This document shows positions 23,967-32,210 of a stretch of 61,986 nt of DNA, piece by piece. Source of the DNA: Nonomuraea sp. MG754425. Lineage in GTDB: Bacteria; Actinomycetota; Actinomycetes; Streptosporangiales; Streptosporangiaceae. The notes below the pieces were generated by a model. It had not been told where the DNA came from, did not search any database, and saw only the letters and a list, made by a program, of their open reading frames with translations. Positions within the stretch are counted from its first letter, which is position 1; every line of letters starts with the position of its first letter. The DNA lies in NCBI RefSeq assembly GCF_021699195.1, contig NZ_SSXE01000029.1:1-61986 (forward strand). Reading direction: 5' to 3'. Both the position numbers and the translations under genes were made by a program.

Positions 23967-24496
23967 CGCCGGGCGCTCCAGGACGACGCGCCGCTCGCCT
24001 CGGTCCCCGGGCTGGCGATCAAGGACGCCGACGGCGTCGCGCTGCGCACCAGGCCCACCTCGCTCTCGTACGGCTCGCAGGGGCCCGACCCCGACCTCGG
24101 GGCGGTGGAGGAACTGCTGGCCGGGGTCAAGGAGGAACTGCCGCGGAACCGGCGGGTCTTCTGGCCGAGCACGGCTTCCGGCCCAACGTCGACTTCATCT
24201 TCGGCATGCCGGGGGAGTCGGAGGAGGACCAGGCGCAGTCGCTCCGGCTCGCCGCCGACCTCGCCGACCTGGGCGCGCGCATCCACACGCACACGTTCAT
24301 GCCGCTGCCGGGCACGCCGTGGCGCGACGCGGAGCCGGCGTTCATCCCGCTGGCCACCATGAGCGAACTCGACCGGCTGGCCCAGCGCGGCGACGCCTAC
24401 GGGCACTGGCGCAGGCAGGCCGAGCACGCCGCGCGGCTGGCCGAGACGGCCAAGGCGTACCCGCGCCGGGCCCGCCGTCGCCGCGCCGCCGACTGA
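23967..24496 (+). pseudogene. 3' remnant of a B12-binding radical SAM gene
   Basis: One frame reads LSYGSQGPDPDLGAVEELLA and GVKEELPRNRRVF; the next frame reads AEHGFRPNVDFIFGMPGESE, then LADLGARIHTHTFMPLPGTP, a clear radical SAM C-terminal half. Between them roughly 80 residues of the usual family sequence are missing. Its N-terminal half lies at 22174-22414. The gene has lost the CxxxCxxC motif and is frameshifted, so it is inactive. Confidence 0.82.
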
Positions 24497-24521
24497 CCCG
24501 GCCCGGCGGTACACCGGGGGG

Positions 24522-24758
24522 TCAGTGATCGTCCTCCTCGTCCAGCGCCCGCAGCGCGCGCTCGAAGGCGTCGCCGATCGGCCGCAGCGCCTCGGAGAAG
24601 GCGTTGACGAGCGGACCGAAGATCTCGCCCACCTCGGTCATGAGGTCGGGGCTCTTGCTCTCGGGAGGCGACCAGCGCATGGCGTCCGCGCTCAGCGTCT
24701 CCCACTCCTCGACGACGCCGTCGATGGCGTCGAGCACATGATCAGGATCGCTTGGCAT
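24522..24758 (-). CDS. Small acidic hypothetical protein
   Basis: A 78-residue acidic, mostly helical protein (for example LDAIDGVVEEWETLSADAMRW and GPLVNAFSEALRPIGDAFER), ending in EDDH. The helix-Trp-helix layout resembles small WXG-like or anti-sigma-like proteins but no family can be assigned. The start ATG 24758 is preceded by a plausible GGAGAAAC-type site. It sits next to the radical SAM pseudogene and the VOC gene. Confidence 0.65.
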   Translation of the reverse strand: MPSDPDHVLDAIDGVVEEWETLSADAMRWSPPESKSPDLMTEVGEIFGPLVNAFSEALRPIGDAFERALRALDEEDDH

Positions 24759-24798
24759 GACCGTTTCTCCGTGAAAGGGCCGATACCCCCAAGGTACG

Positions 24799-25308
24799 TC
24801 AAGCGGGGACGGACACGCCCACGCCGCCTCGGGTCCGGGCGCCGAACCGCCGCTTGTCGGCGTTCAGGTCGAGCGGGCGGATCGCGGTGCGTCCGGCGAT
24901 GATCTCCTCGGTCAGCAGCGCGGCCGGGACCAGCCACGACACCTCGAACTCCAGCCCGTCGGGGTCGCGTGCGTACAGCGCCTTGGTGGTGCTGTGGTCG
25001 GAGGCGCCGACGAGCGCGTCCAGCTCGGCCAGCTTGGCCTGTACGCGCTCCAGCTCGTCCAGGGTGTCGACCTCCCACGCCAGGTGGTACAGGCCGACGG
25101 ACGTGCGGCCGGCTCCCGAAGGGGCGGCCTGCGCGCCGATCTGGAACAGGCCCAGGTCGTGATCGTTGGACGAGCCCGGGGCCTGGAGGAAGGCGGCGCC
25201 CCGCATGCTCATGACGATCTCGAAACCGAGGGCCTCCTGGTAGAAGGCGACACTGCGCTCCACGTCGCGGACGTAGAGGACCGCGTGGTTGAGCCGTTGG
25301 ACCGGCAT
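24799..25308 (-). CDS. VOC-superfamily dioxygenase-like protein
   Basis: A 169-residue single-domain VOC protein. The metal-ligand pattern of extradiol-type members is visible: LNHAVLYVRDVERSVAFYQE with His near residue 8, then GLYHLAWEVDTLDEL with a second His, and FEVSWLVP with a Glu near 130. It therefore may bind a divalent metal. It resembles catechol-2,3-dioxygenase-like proteins. The gene has a short upstream gap and its own promoter region (AT-rich near 25350-25375). Confidence 0.88.
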   Translation of the reverse strand: MPVQRLNHAVLYVRDVERSVAFYQEALGFEIVMSMRGAAFLQAPGSSNDHDLGLFQIGAQAAPSGAGRTSVGLYHLAWEVDTLDELERVQAKLAELDALVGASDHSTTKALYARDPDGLEFEVSWLVPAALLTEEIIAGRTAIRPLDLNADKRRFGARTRGGVGVSVPA

Positions 25309-25476
25309 GGTGTGCCCCTTTCGACAGGGTTCCGGGCCTCACGTTCCAATTTAGTTGAACGCGCATATATCTCGCGACGGCCAGATGAGGACGAACCGAC
25401 ACGCGGGGCGGGGTAGCGAGAAAACTGTCGTGCCGAGGCCGTAGCGTTCTCCCGGTACCCGACCGAGGAGAGGCTG

Positions 25477-25665
25477 ATGTACGACACCGAAGAGGCGCTG
25501 TTCCGGGCGGTTCACGGGATCGCGGGCCGGTTCGCCGGCCAGCCCGTCCCCGTGGTCATGGACGCCTTGCTGCGTCATCTGCCCAAGGCCCCCGGCCTCG
25601 AGGTGACCGAGATCAGGAAGATCGCCGAGGAGATCAGCGTGGGGCGCGATCCCTCCGGGTTGTAG
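25477..25665 (+). CDS. Small hypothetical protein
   Basis: A 62-residue helical protein ([17 protein letters not shown] and [16 protein letters not shown]). GAGGAGAGG precedes the ATG by six bases, a strong ribosome binding site that supports translation. No family is recognised. The 200 bases after it to the xylulokinase start show no convincing gene. Confidence 0.6.
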   Translation: MYDTEEALFRAVHGIAGRFAGQPVPVVMDALLRHLPKAPGLEVTEIRKIAEEISVGRDPSGL

Positions 25666-25865
25666 CCACCGCTTGTGGACGGGCGACCGCCGGGGGAGCA
25701 TCGGACCATGGACGAGCGGGGCCGCGGGCGCGTGATCCGCCCCGGCGGGCCGCTCGGCCCCCGCCGGGAGCCCACGGGATACGGTCCTGGGGCAGCCGCG
25801 GCGCGCGGATACCATTTCTCCCATCTGAACCAGCTTGCGCTGGAGCACTTGTTAGGAGTTCGTGG

Positions 25866-27299
25866 GTGACGCTGGTCGCTGGGGTCGATTCCTCCACGCA
25901 GAGTTGCAAGGTCGTCATTCGAGACGCGCAGACGGGAGCACTGGTGCGGCAGGGCCGCGCCACCCACCCCGCGGGCACCGAGGTGCACCCCTCCCACTGG
26001 TGGGCCGCGTTACTGCGGGCCGTCGAGGAGGCCGGCGGGCTGCACGACGTCGCCGCCGTCAGCGTGGGCGGGCAGCAGCACGGCATGGTCTGCCTCGACG
26101 AGTCAGGCAACGTCGTACGCGACGCGCTGCTGTGGAACGACACCCGCTCCGCGCAGGCGGCCACCGACCTGACCGCCGAACTCGGCGGGCCGCAGGCGTG
26201 GGCCGACGCGGTCGGCGCGGTGCCCGTGGCGTCGTTCACGGTGACCAAGCTGCGCTGGCTGGCCGAGCACGAGCCGGACAACGCCCGCCGCACGGCCGCC
26301 GTCTGCCTGCCGCACGACTGGCTCACATGGCGGCTGTCGGGGGCGCTGGCCTCCGGCGTGCCCTTCTCGCCCGACGCCTGGGCGGACGCACCGCTGGCGC
26401 CGCTGTCCCACCTGGCCACCGACCGGGGTGACGCCTCGGGCACCGGCTACTGGTCGCCCGCGACGGGCGCGTACCGTACCGACCTGCTCAAGGCCGCCTT
26501 CGGGGCGGTCCCGCTGCTGCCCAGGGTGCTGGGGCCGGTCGAGGAGGTGGGCGCGGCCGTCGCCGGCGGCCCGGGCGCGGTGCTGATCGCGCCCGGCACG
26601 GGCGACAACATGGCCGCCGCGCTGGGCGTGGGCGCCAGGCCGGGCGACGTCGTGGTGTCGCTGGGCACGTCCGGCACGGTGTTCGCGGTGGCGGAGACGC
26701 CCAGCGCCGACCCCACGGGCGCGGTCGCCGGGTTCGCCGACGCGACGGGGCGCTTCCTGCCGCTGGTGTGCACGCTCAACGCCGCCCGCGTCATGGACGC
26801 CGCCGCCCGCGTCCTCGGGGTCTCGCTGGACGAGTTCGGCTCCCTCGCCCTCCAGGCGCCGCCCGGGGCCGACGGCCTCACCCTGGTGCCCTACCTCGAA
26901 GGCGAGCGCACCCCCAACCGTCCCACCGCGACCGGCTCCGTGCACGGCCTCACCCTCGCCACCTCGACCCCGGCCCACCTGGCCAGGGCCGCCGTCGAGG
27001 GCATGCTCTGCGGTCTCGCCGACGCGCTCGACGCGCTGGCCATGCGGCCGGAGCGGGTGCTGCTGATCGGCGGCGCGGCCCGCTCGGAGGCGGTCCGCCG
27101 GATCGCCCCGACGATCTTCGGCGTCCGGATCACGGTGCCGCCGCCCGCCGAGTACGTCGCCGACGGGGCGGCCTTCCAGGCGGCGACGCTGGTGGGCACG
27201 CCCGACTGGCAGTCGTCGGAGACGGCCTCGTACGAGGGGGCGGCGGTGCCGTCGATCCGCGAGCGCTACGCCCGCGCGACCGGCCACATCCTGGATTGA
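25866..27299 (+). CDS. xylB: Xylulokinase
   Basis: A 477-residue FGGY-family carbohydrate kinase, phosphorylating D-xylulose to xylulose 5-phosphate for the pentose phosphate pathway. The N-terminal phosphate-binding segment is [10 protein letters not shown]. The sugar-binding region includes [11 protein letters not shown] and LLWNDTRS. The C-terminal lobe has the catalytic Asp in [11 protein letters not shown] and the ATP-binding [14 protein letters not shown] 25866 is the start, with AGGAG nine bases upstream. No xylose isomerase or transporter gene is nearby, so it may act in scavenging or be regulated elsewhere. Length matches the family. Confidence 0.95.
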   Translation: MTLVAGVDSSTQSCKVVIRDAQTGALVRQGRATHPAGTEVHPSHWWAALLRAVEEAGGLHDVAAVSVGGQQHGMVCLDESGNVVRDALLWNDTRSAQAATDLTAELGGPQAWADAVGAVPVASFTVTKLRWLAEHEPDNARRTAAVCLPHDWLTWRLSGALASGVPFSPDAWADAPLAPLSHLATDRGDASGTGYWSPATGAYRTDLLKAAFGAVPLLPRVLGPVEEVGAAVAGGPGAVLIAPGTGDNMAAALGVGARPGDVVVSLGTSGTVFAVAETPSADPTGAVAGFADATGRFLPLVCTLNAARVMDAAARVLGVSLDEFGSLALQAPPGADGLTLVPYLEGERTPNRPTATGSVHGLTLATSTPAHLARAAVEGMLCGLADALDALAMRPERVLLIGGAARSEAVRRIAPTIFGVRITVPPPAEYVADGAAFQAATLVGTPDWQSSETASYEGAAVPSIRERYARATGHILD

Positions 27300-27499
27300 C
27301 CCGCGCCGGGCGAGCGCCGCTCGGGGGCGTTCCCCGACGCGACGCCGCCCGCCGGGCATCGTCCCGGCCGCCACGAGAGGGCACGGGCCGGAAGGGCGTC
27401 GGCCCGGCCGCCGCGAGGGCCGGACTCAGGGGTGGGTCAGGGTCGGGTAGGGGGCCGCGCCGGATGCGCCGGCCCGCGTCCCGGCGCGAGAGTGAAGCC

Positions 27500-28174
27500 A
27501 TGACCGCAGTGAAGAGGCTCTACCCCTGGATCGCCTGCGCCTCGATCCTGTTCTCGGTCGTCGCCGTGGTGGCGGGCCAGTTCGGCCCCGACCCTTACCT
27601 CGACCCCCTGAACGTCACCGTCAGCGAGTACGCCGTGTCGGACCGCGGGGGCATGACGGAGGTCGCCATGGCGGTGCTCGGGATCGGTTCCCTGGCGTTG
27701 CTGGCGGGGCTGCGGTCGGCCGGGGCGCCCGTCAGGGGAGCCCCGCAGTGGCTGCTGGCGGTGTGGTCGGTCGCCCTCGTGGTGGCGGCGCTGGTCCCGA
27801 CCACGCCCATCGGCCACGACCTCGACACGGCGGCCATGGTCCACCGGTACGTCTCCGTCGCCGCCTTCGTGAGTCTGCCGGCCGCCGGCGCGCTGCTGGT
27901 CCCCAGATTGTCCTCGGACGCGTCGTGGAAGCCCGTGGCGCGGGTGGTGGAGTGGGTGGCCCTGGCGGGCGGTTTCGGGCTGCTGGCGATCACGTACGTG
28001 GCCATGCCGGGCGAGCGGGTGCTGATCGGCCTCGTCGAGCGGGTGCTGCTGGGCACGGAGGTGGCGTTGCTGGCGGTGCTGGCGGCCTGGCTGGTACGCC
28101 TGACGTGGTGGCCCGTTGTCACGAAGGCCGTAAATTTCCCGACATACCACAGATTTATCGCTAGTCGATCTTAA
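27500..28174 (+). CDS. DUF998 membrane protein
   Basis: A 224-residue protein with about six transmembrane helices. The family-like pattern includes an early helix (ACASILFSVVAVVAG), the loop DPYLDPLNVTVSEYAVSDRG and regularly spaced hydrophobic segments to the end (VLLGTEVALLAVLAAWLV). The start ATG 27500 follows a weak AGTGAAG site. Function unknown. The next gene, a conservon kinase, has its own promoter 11 bases after this stop. Confidence 0.85.
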   Translation: MTAVKRLYPWIACASILFSVVAVVAGQFGPDPYLDPLNVTVSEYAVSDRGGMTEVAMAVLGIGSLALLAGLRSAGAPVRGAPQWLLAVWSVALVVAALVPTTPIGHDLDTAAMVHRYVSVAAFVSLPAAGALLVPRLSSDASWKPVARVVEWVALAGGFGLLAITYVAMPGERVLIGLVERVLLGTEVALLAVLAAWLVRLTWWPVVTKAVNFPTYHRFIASRS

Positions 28175-28184
28175 AACCATCTGT

Positions 28185-28222
28185 ATCGGTGCTAGTCTCT
28201 CCCGCGATCTTCTATCCGGGAG
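28185..28222 (+). promoter_or_regulatory. Conservon promoter element (copy 1)
   Basis: ATCGGTGCTAGTCTC (28185-28199), four variable bases, then GCGATCTTC (28204-28212) and TCCGG. Identical 15- and 9-base blocks with the same 4-base spacing occur upstream of the second conservon (34452-34479, minus strand). TGCTAGTCT fits an extended -10 (TG-N-TAGTCT), so the transcript probably starts just inside the second block. Confidence 0.7.
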
Positions 28223-28230
28223 CAGGTGTC

Positions 28231-30486
28231 ATGGCATCGGGCAGATCCATCAGATTCAAGATCTCGACCCTGCTCGTCATCCCGTTGGTCTCCCTGATCA
28301 CGCTCTGGGGCTTCGCCGCGAGCACCACGTCAGGCGAGGCTCTCAACCTGCTCAAGGTCGAGACCATCTGGACCGGCATCATCAACAACGCCGACGGACT
28401 GGTCGGCAACCTCCAGACCGAACGCCTGATCTCCGCCCAGCTCATCGCCGGGACGAGCGAGGACGAGGACGCGCTGGCCAAGGCGCGGGCCAAGGTCGAC
28501 AACAACAACCGGACCCTGCGTCAGCGCGGCATGGCGGAGGACACCCAGTCGGCGCTCTCGCAGGACGCGCGGACCCAGCTCCAGACGGTCTTCGAGACCA
28601 TCGACCGGCTGACGGACATCCGCCGCAAGGTGGACAACCGCCAGCTCACCCCCGGAAACCTGGTCACCGAGTACGCGCGGATCTCCGACGAGATCCACCT
28701 GCTGTACTCCCGGCTGACGGTGAGCACCGACCTGCAGCTCTCCCTGCAGGCCCAGGGCCTCATCGCCGCCGACGAAGTACGCGAGCTGCTCGCCCGTGAG
28801 CATGCCCTGGTGGTCGCCTCCAACGGCCGGGCGAGCATGCACGACATGCACCTGCTGGCCGCCATCAACGGCACCCGGGCCCACCTGTTCCCCAAGGCGC
28901 TGGCCAACCTCGACACCGAACTGCGCAGCCCGTTCGAGAAGCTGTACTACTCCCCCCGCTACGTCACGATGGAGAACCTCCTCGAGTCCTACATCAGCGG
29001 CCGGGCGCTCGACGTGGACCTCTGGCGGGGCATCTCGGACCAGGTGCAGAAGGAGTACCGCGACGCCGTCTGGAGCACCGGCGACAAGCTGCTGGCCAGG
29101 ATGGAGCCCGCGGGCGTGGCCGTCATCGTGCGGGCCGCCGTCGCGGGCGCGCTCGGCCTGATCGCGGTCGTCGCCTCGATCGTCATCTCGATCAGGATCG
29201 GCCGCCGGCTCACCCGCGAGCTGGGGGCGCTGCGCCGTACCGCGCTGGACCTGGCGGAGATCAGGCTGCCCGACGTCGTGACCAAGCTGCGCAAGGGCGA
29301 GCGCGTGGACATCGCGGCCGAGGCCCCGCCCATCACGGTCGGCCAGAAGTCGACCAGCGAGGTCCGCGACCTCGCGGCGGCGTTCGACAGCGTGCAGCAC
29401 ACCGCCGTGGACGCCGCCGTCGAGCAGGCCAGGCTGCGCGAGGGTGTCTCCGAGGCGCTGCGGAACCTGGCCAGGCGCAGCCAGTCGCTGCTGCAGCGCC
29501 AGCTCCGGCTGCTGGACGAGATGCAGCGCCAGACCGAGGAGCCGGAGGCGCTGGAGCGCCTGTTCCGGCTCGACCACCTGACCACCCGCATGCGCCGCCA
29601 CGCGGAGGGCCTCGTGCTGCTCTCGGGCGGCTCGGCGGGCCGCAGGTGGCGCGGCGCCATCCCGATGGAGGACGTGCTCAGCGGCGCCGCCGCCCAGGTC
29701 GAGGAGTACACCCGGGTCCGGGTCTACCCGATGCCCGAGTGCGGCGTCTCCGGCACGGCGGCGGCCGACCTCATGCACCTGTTCGCCGAGCTGATCGAGA
29801 ACGCCACCACCTACTCCTCGCCCTGCAACGAGGTCTCCGTGCACGGGGAGATGGTCGGCAGGGGCTTCGCCGTCGAGATCGAGGACCGCGGCCTGGGCCT
29901 GGACGACGCCACCCGTAGGGCCATCAACGAGCGGCTGGCCAGCCCGCCGGAGTTCGACCCCGCGCAGACGCAGCGGCTCGGGTTCGCGGTGGCCGGCATG
30001 CTCGCGGCCCGGCACGGCGTCAAGGTCACGCTCAAGCCGTCGCCGTACGGGGGGACCACGGCCATCGTGCTCGTGCCGGCCACGCTGGTCGAGCAGTTGG
30101 CGACGCCCGTGCCGCCGGTGGAGTTCGAGCCGGTCTCGGTGGTCAGGACGGAGCCCACGGGGCCCGGCGAGCTGCCGCGCCGGGTCCGCACCAGCAAACG
30201 GAGCGGGGTCGCCGCCGGCAACGTGCCGAGCCCGGCGCTCCCGCAGCAGGCCCAGCCGCAGGACGAGCCGCCGCAGCAGTTGCCGCGCCGCCGGCGCGAC
30301 CCGGGGCTGCCGCAGCGGCAACGGCAGACGGGGCAGCCGCAGCGGCTGAAGGAGGCGTCGCCCGCCGCCACGCCACCGGTCGAGGAGCGTACACCGGAGG
30401 AGACCAGGGCCCTGCTCTCCTCGCTCCAGTCCGGCTGGCAGCGCGGGCGGCAGGACAACGATCAGGATGGGGGATCTCAATCGTGA
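28231..30486 (+). CDS. cvnA: Conservon CvnA-type NIT-domain sensor kinase
   Basis: A 751-residue membrane sensor. N-terminal helix at about 12-33, an extracytoplasmic NIT-type all-helical sensor (about 35-295), a second helix at about 305-325, a HAMP-like linker, then a kinase-like HATPase with N-box LFAELIENATTYSSP, and a long Pro/Gln/Arg-rich tail. No canonical phospho-His box is seen, as in other CvnA proteins, so kinase activity is uncertain. ATG 28231 follows GGGAGCAGG. Conservons act like G-protein-coupled sensors in actinomycete development. Its stop overlaps the DUF742 start. Confidence 0.93.
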   Translation: MASGRSIRFKISTLLVIPLVSLITLWGFAASTTSGEALNLLKVETIWTGIINNADGLVGNLQTERLISAQLIAGTSEDEDALAKARAKVDNNNRTLRQRGMAEDTQSALSQDARTQLQTVFETIDRLTDIRRKVDNRQLTPGNLVTEYARISDEIHLLYSRLTVSTDLQLSLQAQGLIAADEVRELLAREHALVVASNGRASMHDMHLLAAINGTRAHLFPKALANLDTELRSPFEKLYYSPRYVTMENLLESYISGRALDVDLWRGISDQVQKEYRDAVWSTGDKLLARMEPAGVAVIVRAAVAGALGLIAVVASIVISIRIGRRLTRELGALRRTALDLAEIRLPDVVTKLRKGERVDIAAEAPPITVGQKSTSEVRDLAAAFDSVQHTAVDAAVEQARLREGVSEALRNLARRSQSLLQRQLRLLDEMQRQTEEPEALERLFRLDHLTTRMRRHAEGLVLLSGGSAGRRWRGAIPMEDVLSGAAAQVEEYTRVRVYPMPECGVSGTAAADLMHLFAELIENATTYSSPCNEVSVHGEMVGRGFAVEIEDRGLGLDDATRRAINERLASPPEFDPAQTQRLGFAVAGMLAARHGVKVTLKPSPYGGTTAIVLVPATLVEQLATPVPPVEFEPVSVVRTEPTGPGELPRRVRTSKRSGVAAGNVPSPALPQQAQPQDEPPQQLPRRRRDPGLPQRQRQTGQPQRLKEASPAATPPVEERTPEETRALLSSLQSGWQRGRQDNDQDGGSQS

Positions 30487-30857
30487 GCCGCGAGCACGAG
30501 TGGGTTGACGAGGAGGCCGGGCCCGTCGTGCGGCCGTACGCGGTCGCACGCGGACGCACGCGGTCCGCCTCCTCGGAGGTCGACCTGCTGGCGATCGTCG
30601 TCTCGACGGGGACGCCCGTCCCGTCCAAGGCCGAGTTGGGCGCTCAGCACCGGCGCCTGCTGGCCTGCGTGACGGGGCAGGGCAGGCCCCTCGTGGAGAT
30701 CGCCTCCGACGTGGGCCTGCCCGTCGGTGTCGTACGGGTGCTGCTGGGGGACCTGCTGGAGCACGACCTGGTCACGGTGCGCCCGCCACGTGACAAGGCC
30801 GTCACCCCGTCGGAGAGCCTGCTCCGCGAGGTGATCAACGGTCTCCGGGCGCTCTGA
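30483..30857 (+). CDS. cvnC: Conservon CvnC-type DUF742 protein
   Basis: A 124-residue DUF742 protein. The family N-terminus EAGPVVRPYAVARGRTR is clear, followed by a winged-helix-like region (PLVEIASDVGLPVGVVRVLLGDLLEHDLVTV) and the conserved tail SLLREVINGLRAL. The GTG start overlaps the kinase stop (GTGA). It is the second and last gene of this conservon; roadblock (B) and GTPase (D) genes are absent from this strand, so this unit may rely on the convergent operon's products. Confidence 0.94.
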   Translation: MSREHEWVDEEAGPVVRPYAVARGRTRSASSEVDLLAIVVSTGTPVPSKAELGAQHRRLLACVTGQGRPLVEIASDVGLPVGVVRVLLGDLLEHDLVTVRPPRDKAVTPSESLLREVINGLRAL

Positions 30858-30870
30858 CCCGGGGGGTCAG
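30854..30870. terminator. Short hairpin spanning both conservon stop codons
   Basis: CTGACCC (30854-30860) and GGGTCAG (30864-30870) form a 7-bp stem with a GGG loop. One arm contains the CvnC TGA and the other the stop of the convergent GTPase gene, so a single compact element may end both operons. Confidence 0.55.
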
Positions 30871-31439
30871 TTGGCCGAGGTGAGCGTCCGCAGGGAGTGC
30901 TCGACCAGCGTGACCATGATCTCCTTGGCCGAGTTCCTGCGGCGCACGTCGCAGAGCATGACCGGCACGTCGTCGTCCAGGTCGAGCGCGATGCGCACGT
31001 CGTCCACGGTGTGCCGGGCCGCGCCTTCGAAGCAGTTGACGGCCACCACGAACGGCGTGCCGCGCTGCTCGAAGTAGTCGACCGAGGGGAAGCAGTCGGT
31101 CAGCCGCCGGGTGTCGGCGATCACGACCGCGCCCAGTGCGCCGTGGCTCAGCTCGTCCCACATGAACCAGAAGCGCTCCTGCCCGGGGGTGCCGAACAGG
31201 TAGACGACCAGCCCGTCGCGGATCGTGATGCGGCCGAAGTCCATCGCCACGGTCGTGGTCGTCTTGGCCTCGACCCCGTCGATGTCGTCGACGCCGATCC
31301 CGCGGTCGGAGAGCACCTCCTCCGTGCGCAGCGGCTTGATCTCGCTGATCGACCCGACCAGGGTGGTCTTGCCGACGCCGAACCCGCCGGCGATCAGGAT
31401 CTTGAGCGCGACGGGGTCCTCAGAGAGCACGGAGTCCAT
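30867..31439 (-). CDS. cvnD: Conservon CvnD-type small GTPase
   Basis: A 190-residue MglA/Ras-like GTPase. P-loop: GGFGVGKTTLVGS; switch-like TTTTVAMDFGRI; Walker B/G3 FGTPGQERF; and VVAVNCFEGAAR standing in for the NKxD region (NCFE rather than NKMD), a common divergence in this group. It is the last gene of the minus-strand conservon and overlaps the DUF742 gene by 20 bases. Membrane recruitment by the kinase/roadblock complex is the model from Streptomyces conservons. Confidence 0.95.
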   Translation of the reverse strand: MDSVLSEDPVALKILIAGGFGVGKTTLVGSISEIKPLRTEEVLSDRGIGVDDIDGVEAKTTTTVAMDFGRITIRDGLVVYLFGTPGQERFWFMWDELSHGALGAVVIADTRRLTDCFPSVDYFEQRGTPFVVAVNCFEGAARHTVDDVRIALDLDDDVPVMLCDVRRRNSAKEIMVTLVEHSLRTLTSAN

Positions 31440-31806
31440 TGATCACTTCCTTGAGAATGCGCTCATTCGACCGCGCCCCTCCGGCAGAGGGTGACGTCAC
31501 CGAGATGAGGCCGTGGTCACGCATGTCACCCAGCAGCACCCGGACGACGCCGACGGGCAGGTCGAGCTCGACGGCCAGGTCGGCCACCGAGATCGGGTCA
31601 CGTGCCGCCCGCAGGATGAGCTGCTGTTCCGGCCCGACGCCGCCCGGTCCACCATTGGGCCCGCCACCGGGACCACCGCCGATGGTGCGGACGGTGGCCA
31701 CGAGGTCGAACGCGTCTCCCGAGGAGCGCGTACGACCGCGAATGAGCGCATAAGGCCGGACGACCGGCCCGGCCTCCTCATCGAACCACTGCGGGCCATC
31801 GCTCAT
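31420..31806 (-). CDS. cvnC: Conservon CvnC-type DUF742 protein (second operon)
   Basis: A 128-residue DUF742 protein. EEAGPVVRPYALIRGRTRS marks the family start; a Gly/Pro-rich insert (IGGGPGGGPNGGPGGVGPEQQ) follows near residues 45-60, longer than in the other copy; and the tail ends ERILKEVINGLRAL. It overlaps the upstream roadblock gene by four bases and the downstream GTPase gene by 20. Helix-wing features suggest DNA or protein binding, unproven. Confidence 0.95.
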   Translation of the reverse strand: MSDGPQWFDEEAGPVVRPYALIRGRTRSSGDAFDLVATVRTIGGGPGGGPNGGPGGVGPEQQLILRAARDPISVADLAVELDLPVGVVRVLLGDMRDHGLISVTSPSAGGARSNERILKEVINGLRAL

Positions 31807-32210
31807 GACGCTCCAGCGCGCGGGTTGGTGCTGATGTGCTGGCCCACCCGCTTGACCAGCATCGCCATCTCGTAGGCGATCTGGCCGACGTCCACGCTCG
31901 CGTCGGCGATCACGGCCAGGCAGGTGCCCTGGCCGGCCGCCGTCACGAACAGGAACGCCGACTCCATCTCCACGATCGTCTGGCGCACGTCACCGCCGCC
32001 GAAGTGGCGGCCGGTGCCTCTGGCCAGGCTCTGGAAACCGGCGGCCACCGCCGACAGGTGCTCGGCGTCCTCACGGGCCAGTCCCTTGGAATGGCCCACG
32101 GCCAGGCCGTCGGTCGACAGGATGACCGCCTGGCGCACCGCGGCCACTCTCGTGGCGAGGTCGTCCAGCAGCCAGTTCAGCTCACCGGTGTTGGTGGTCG
32201 GCGCACTCAT
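31803..32210 (-). CDS. cvnB: Conservon CvnB-type roadblock/LC7 protein
   Basis: A 135-residue roadblock/LC7-fold protein, expected to act as a GTPase-activating or docking partner for CvnD. It has the characteristic LNWLLDDLATRVAAVRQAVILSTDGLAVG (outlined), AEHLSAVAAGFQSLARG and LAVIADASVDVGQIAYEMAMLV. It overlaps the kinase and DUF742 genes by four bases on each side, so all four genes are translationally coupled. Confidence 0.95.
   Translation of the reverse strand: MSAPTTNTGELNWLLDDLATRVAAVRQAVILSTDGLAVGHSKGLAREDAEHLSAVAAGFQSLARGTGRHFGGGDVRQTIVEMESAFLFVTAAGQGTCLAVIADASVDVGQIAYEMAMLVKRVGQHISTNPRAGAS

Noticed and set aside
25675..25869. 64-codon frame before xylB
   Set aside because: Gly/Arg/Pro-rich, no ribosome binding site and overlapping the xylB leader; probably non-coding.
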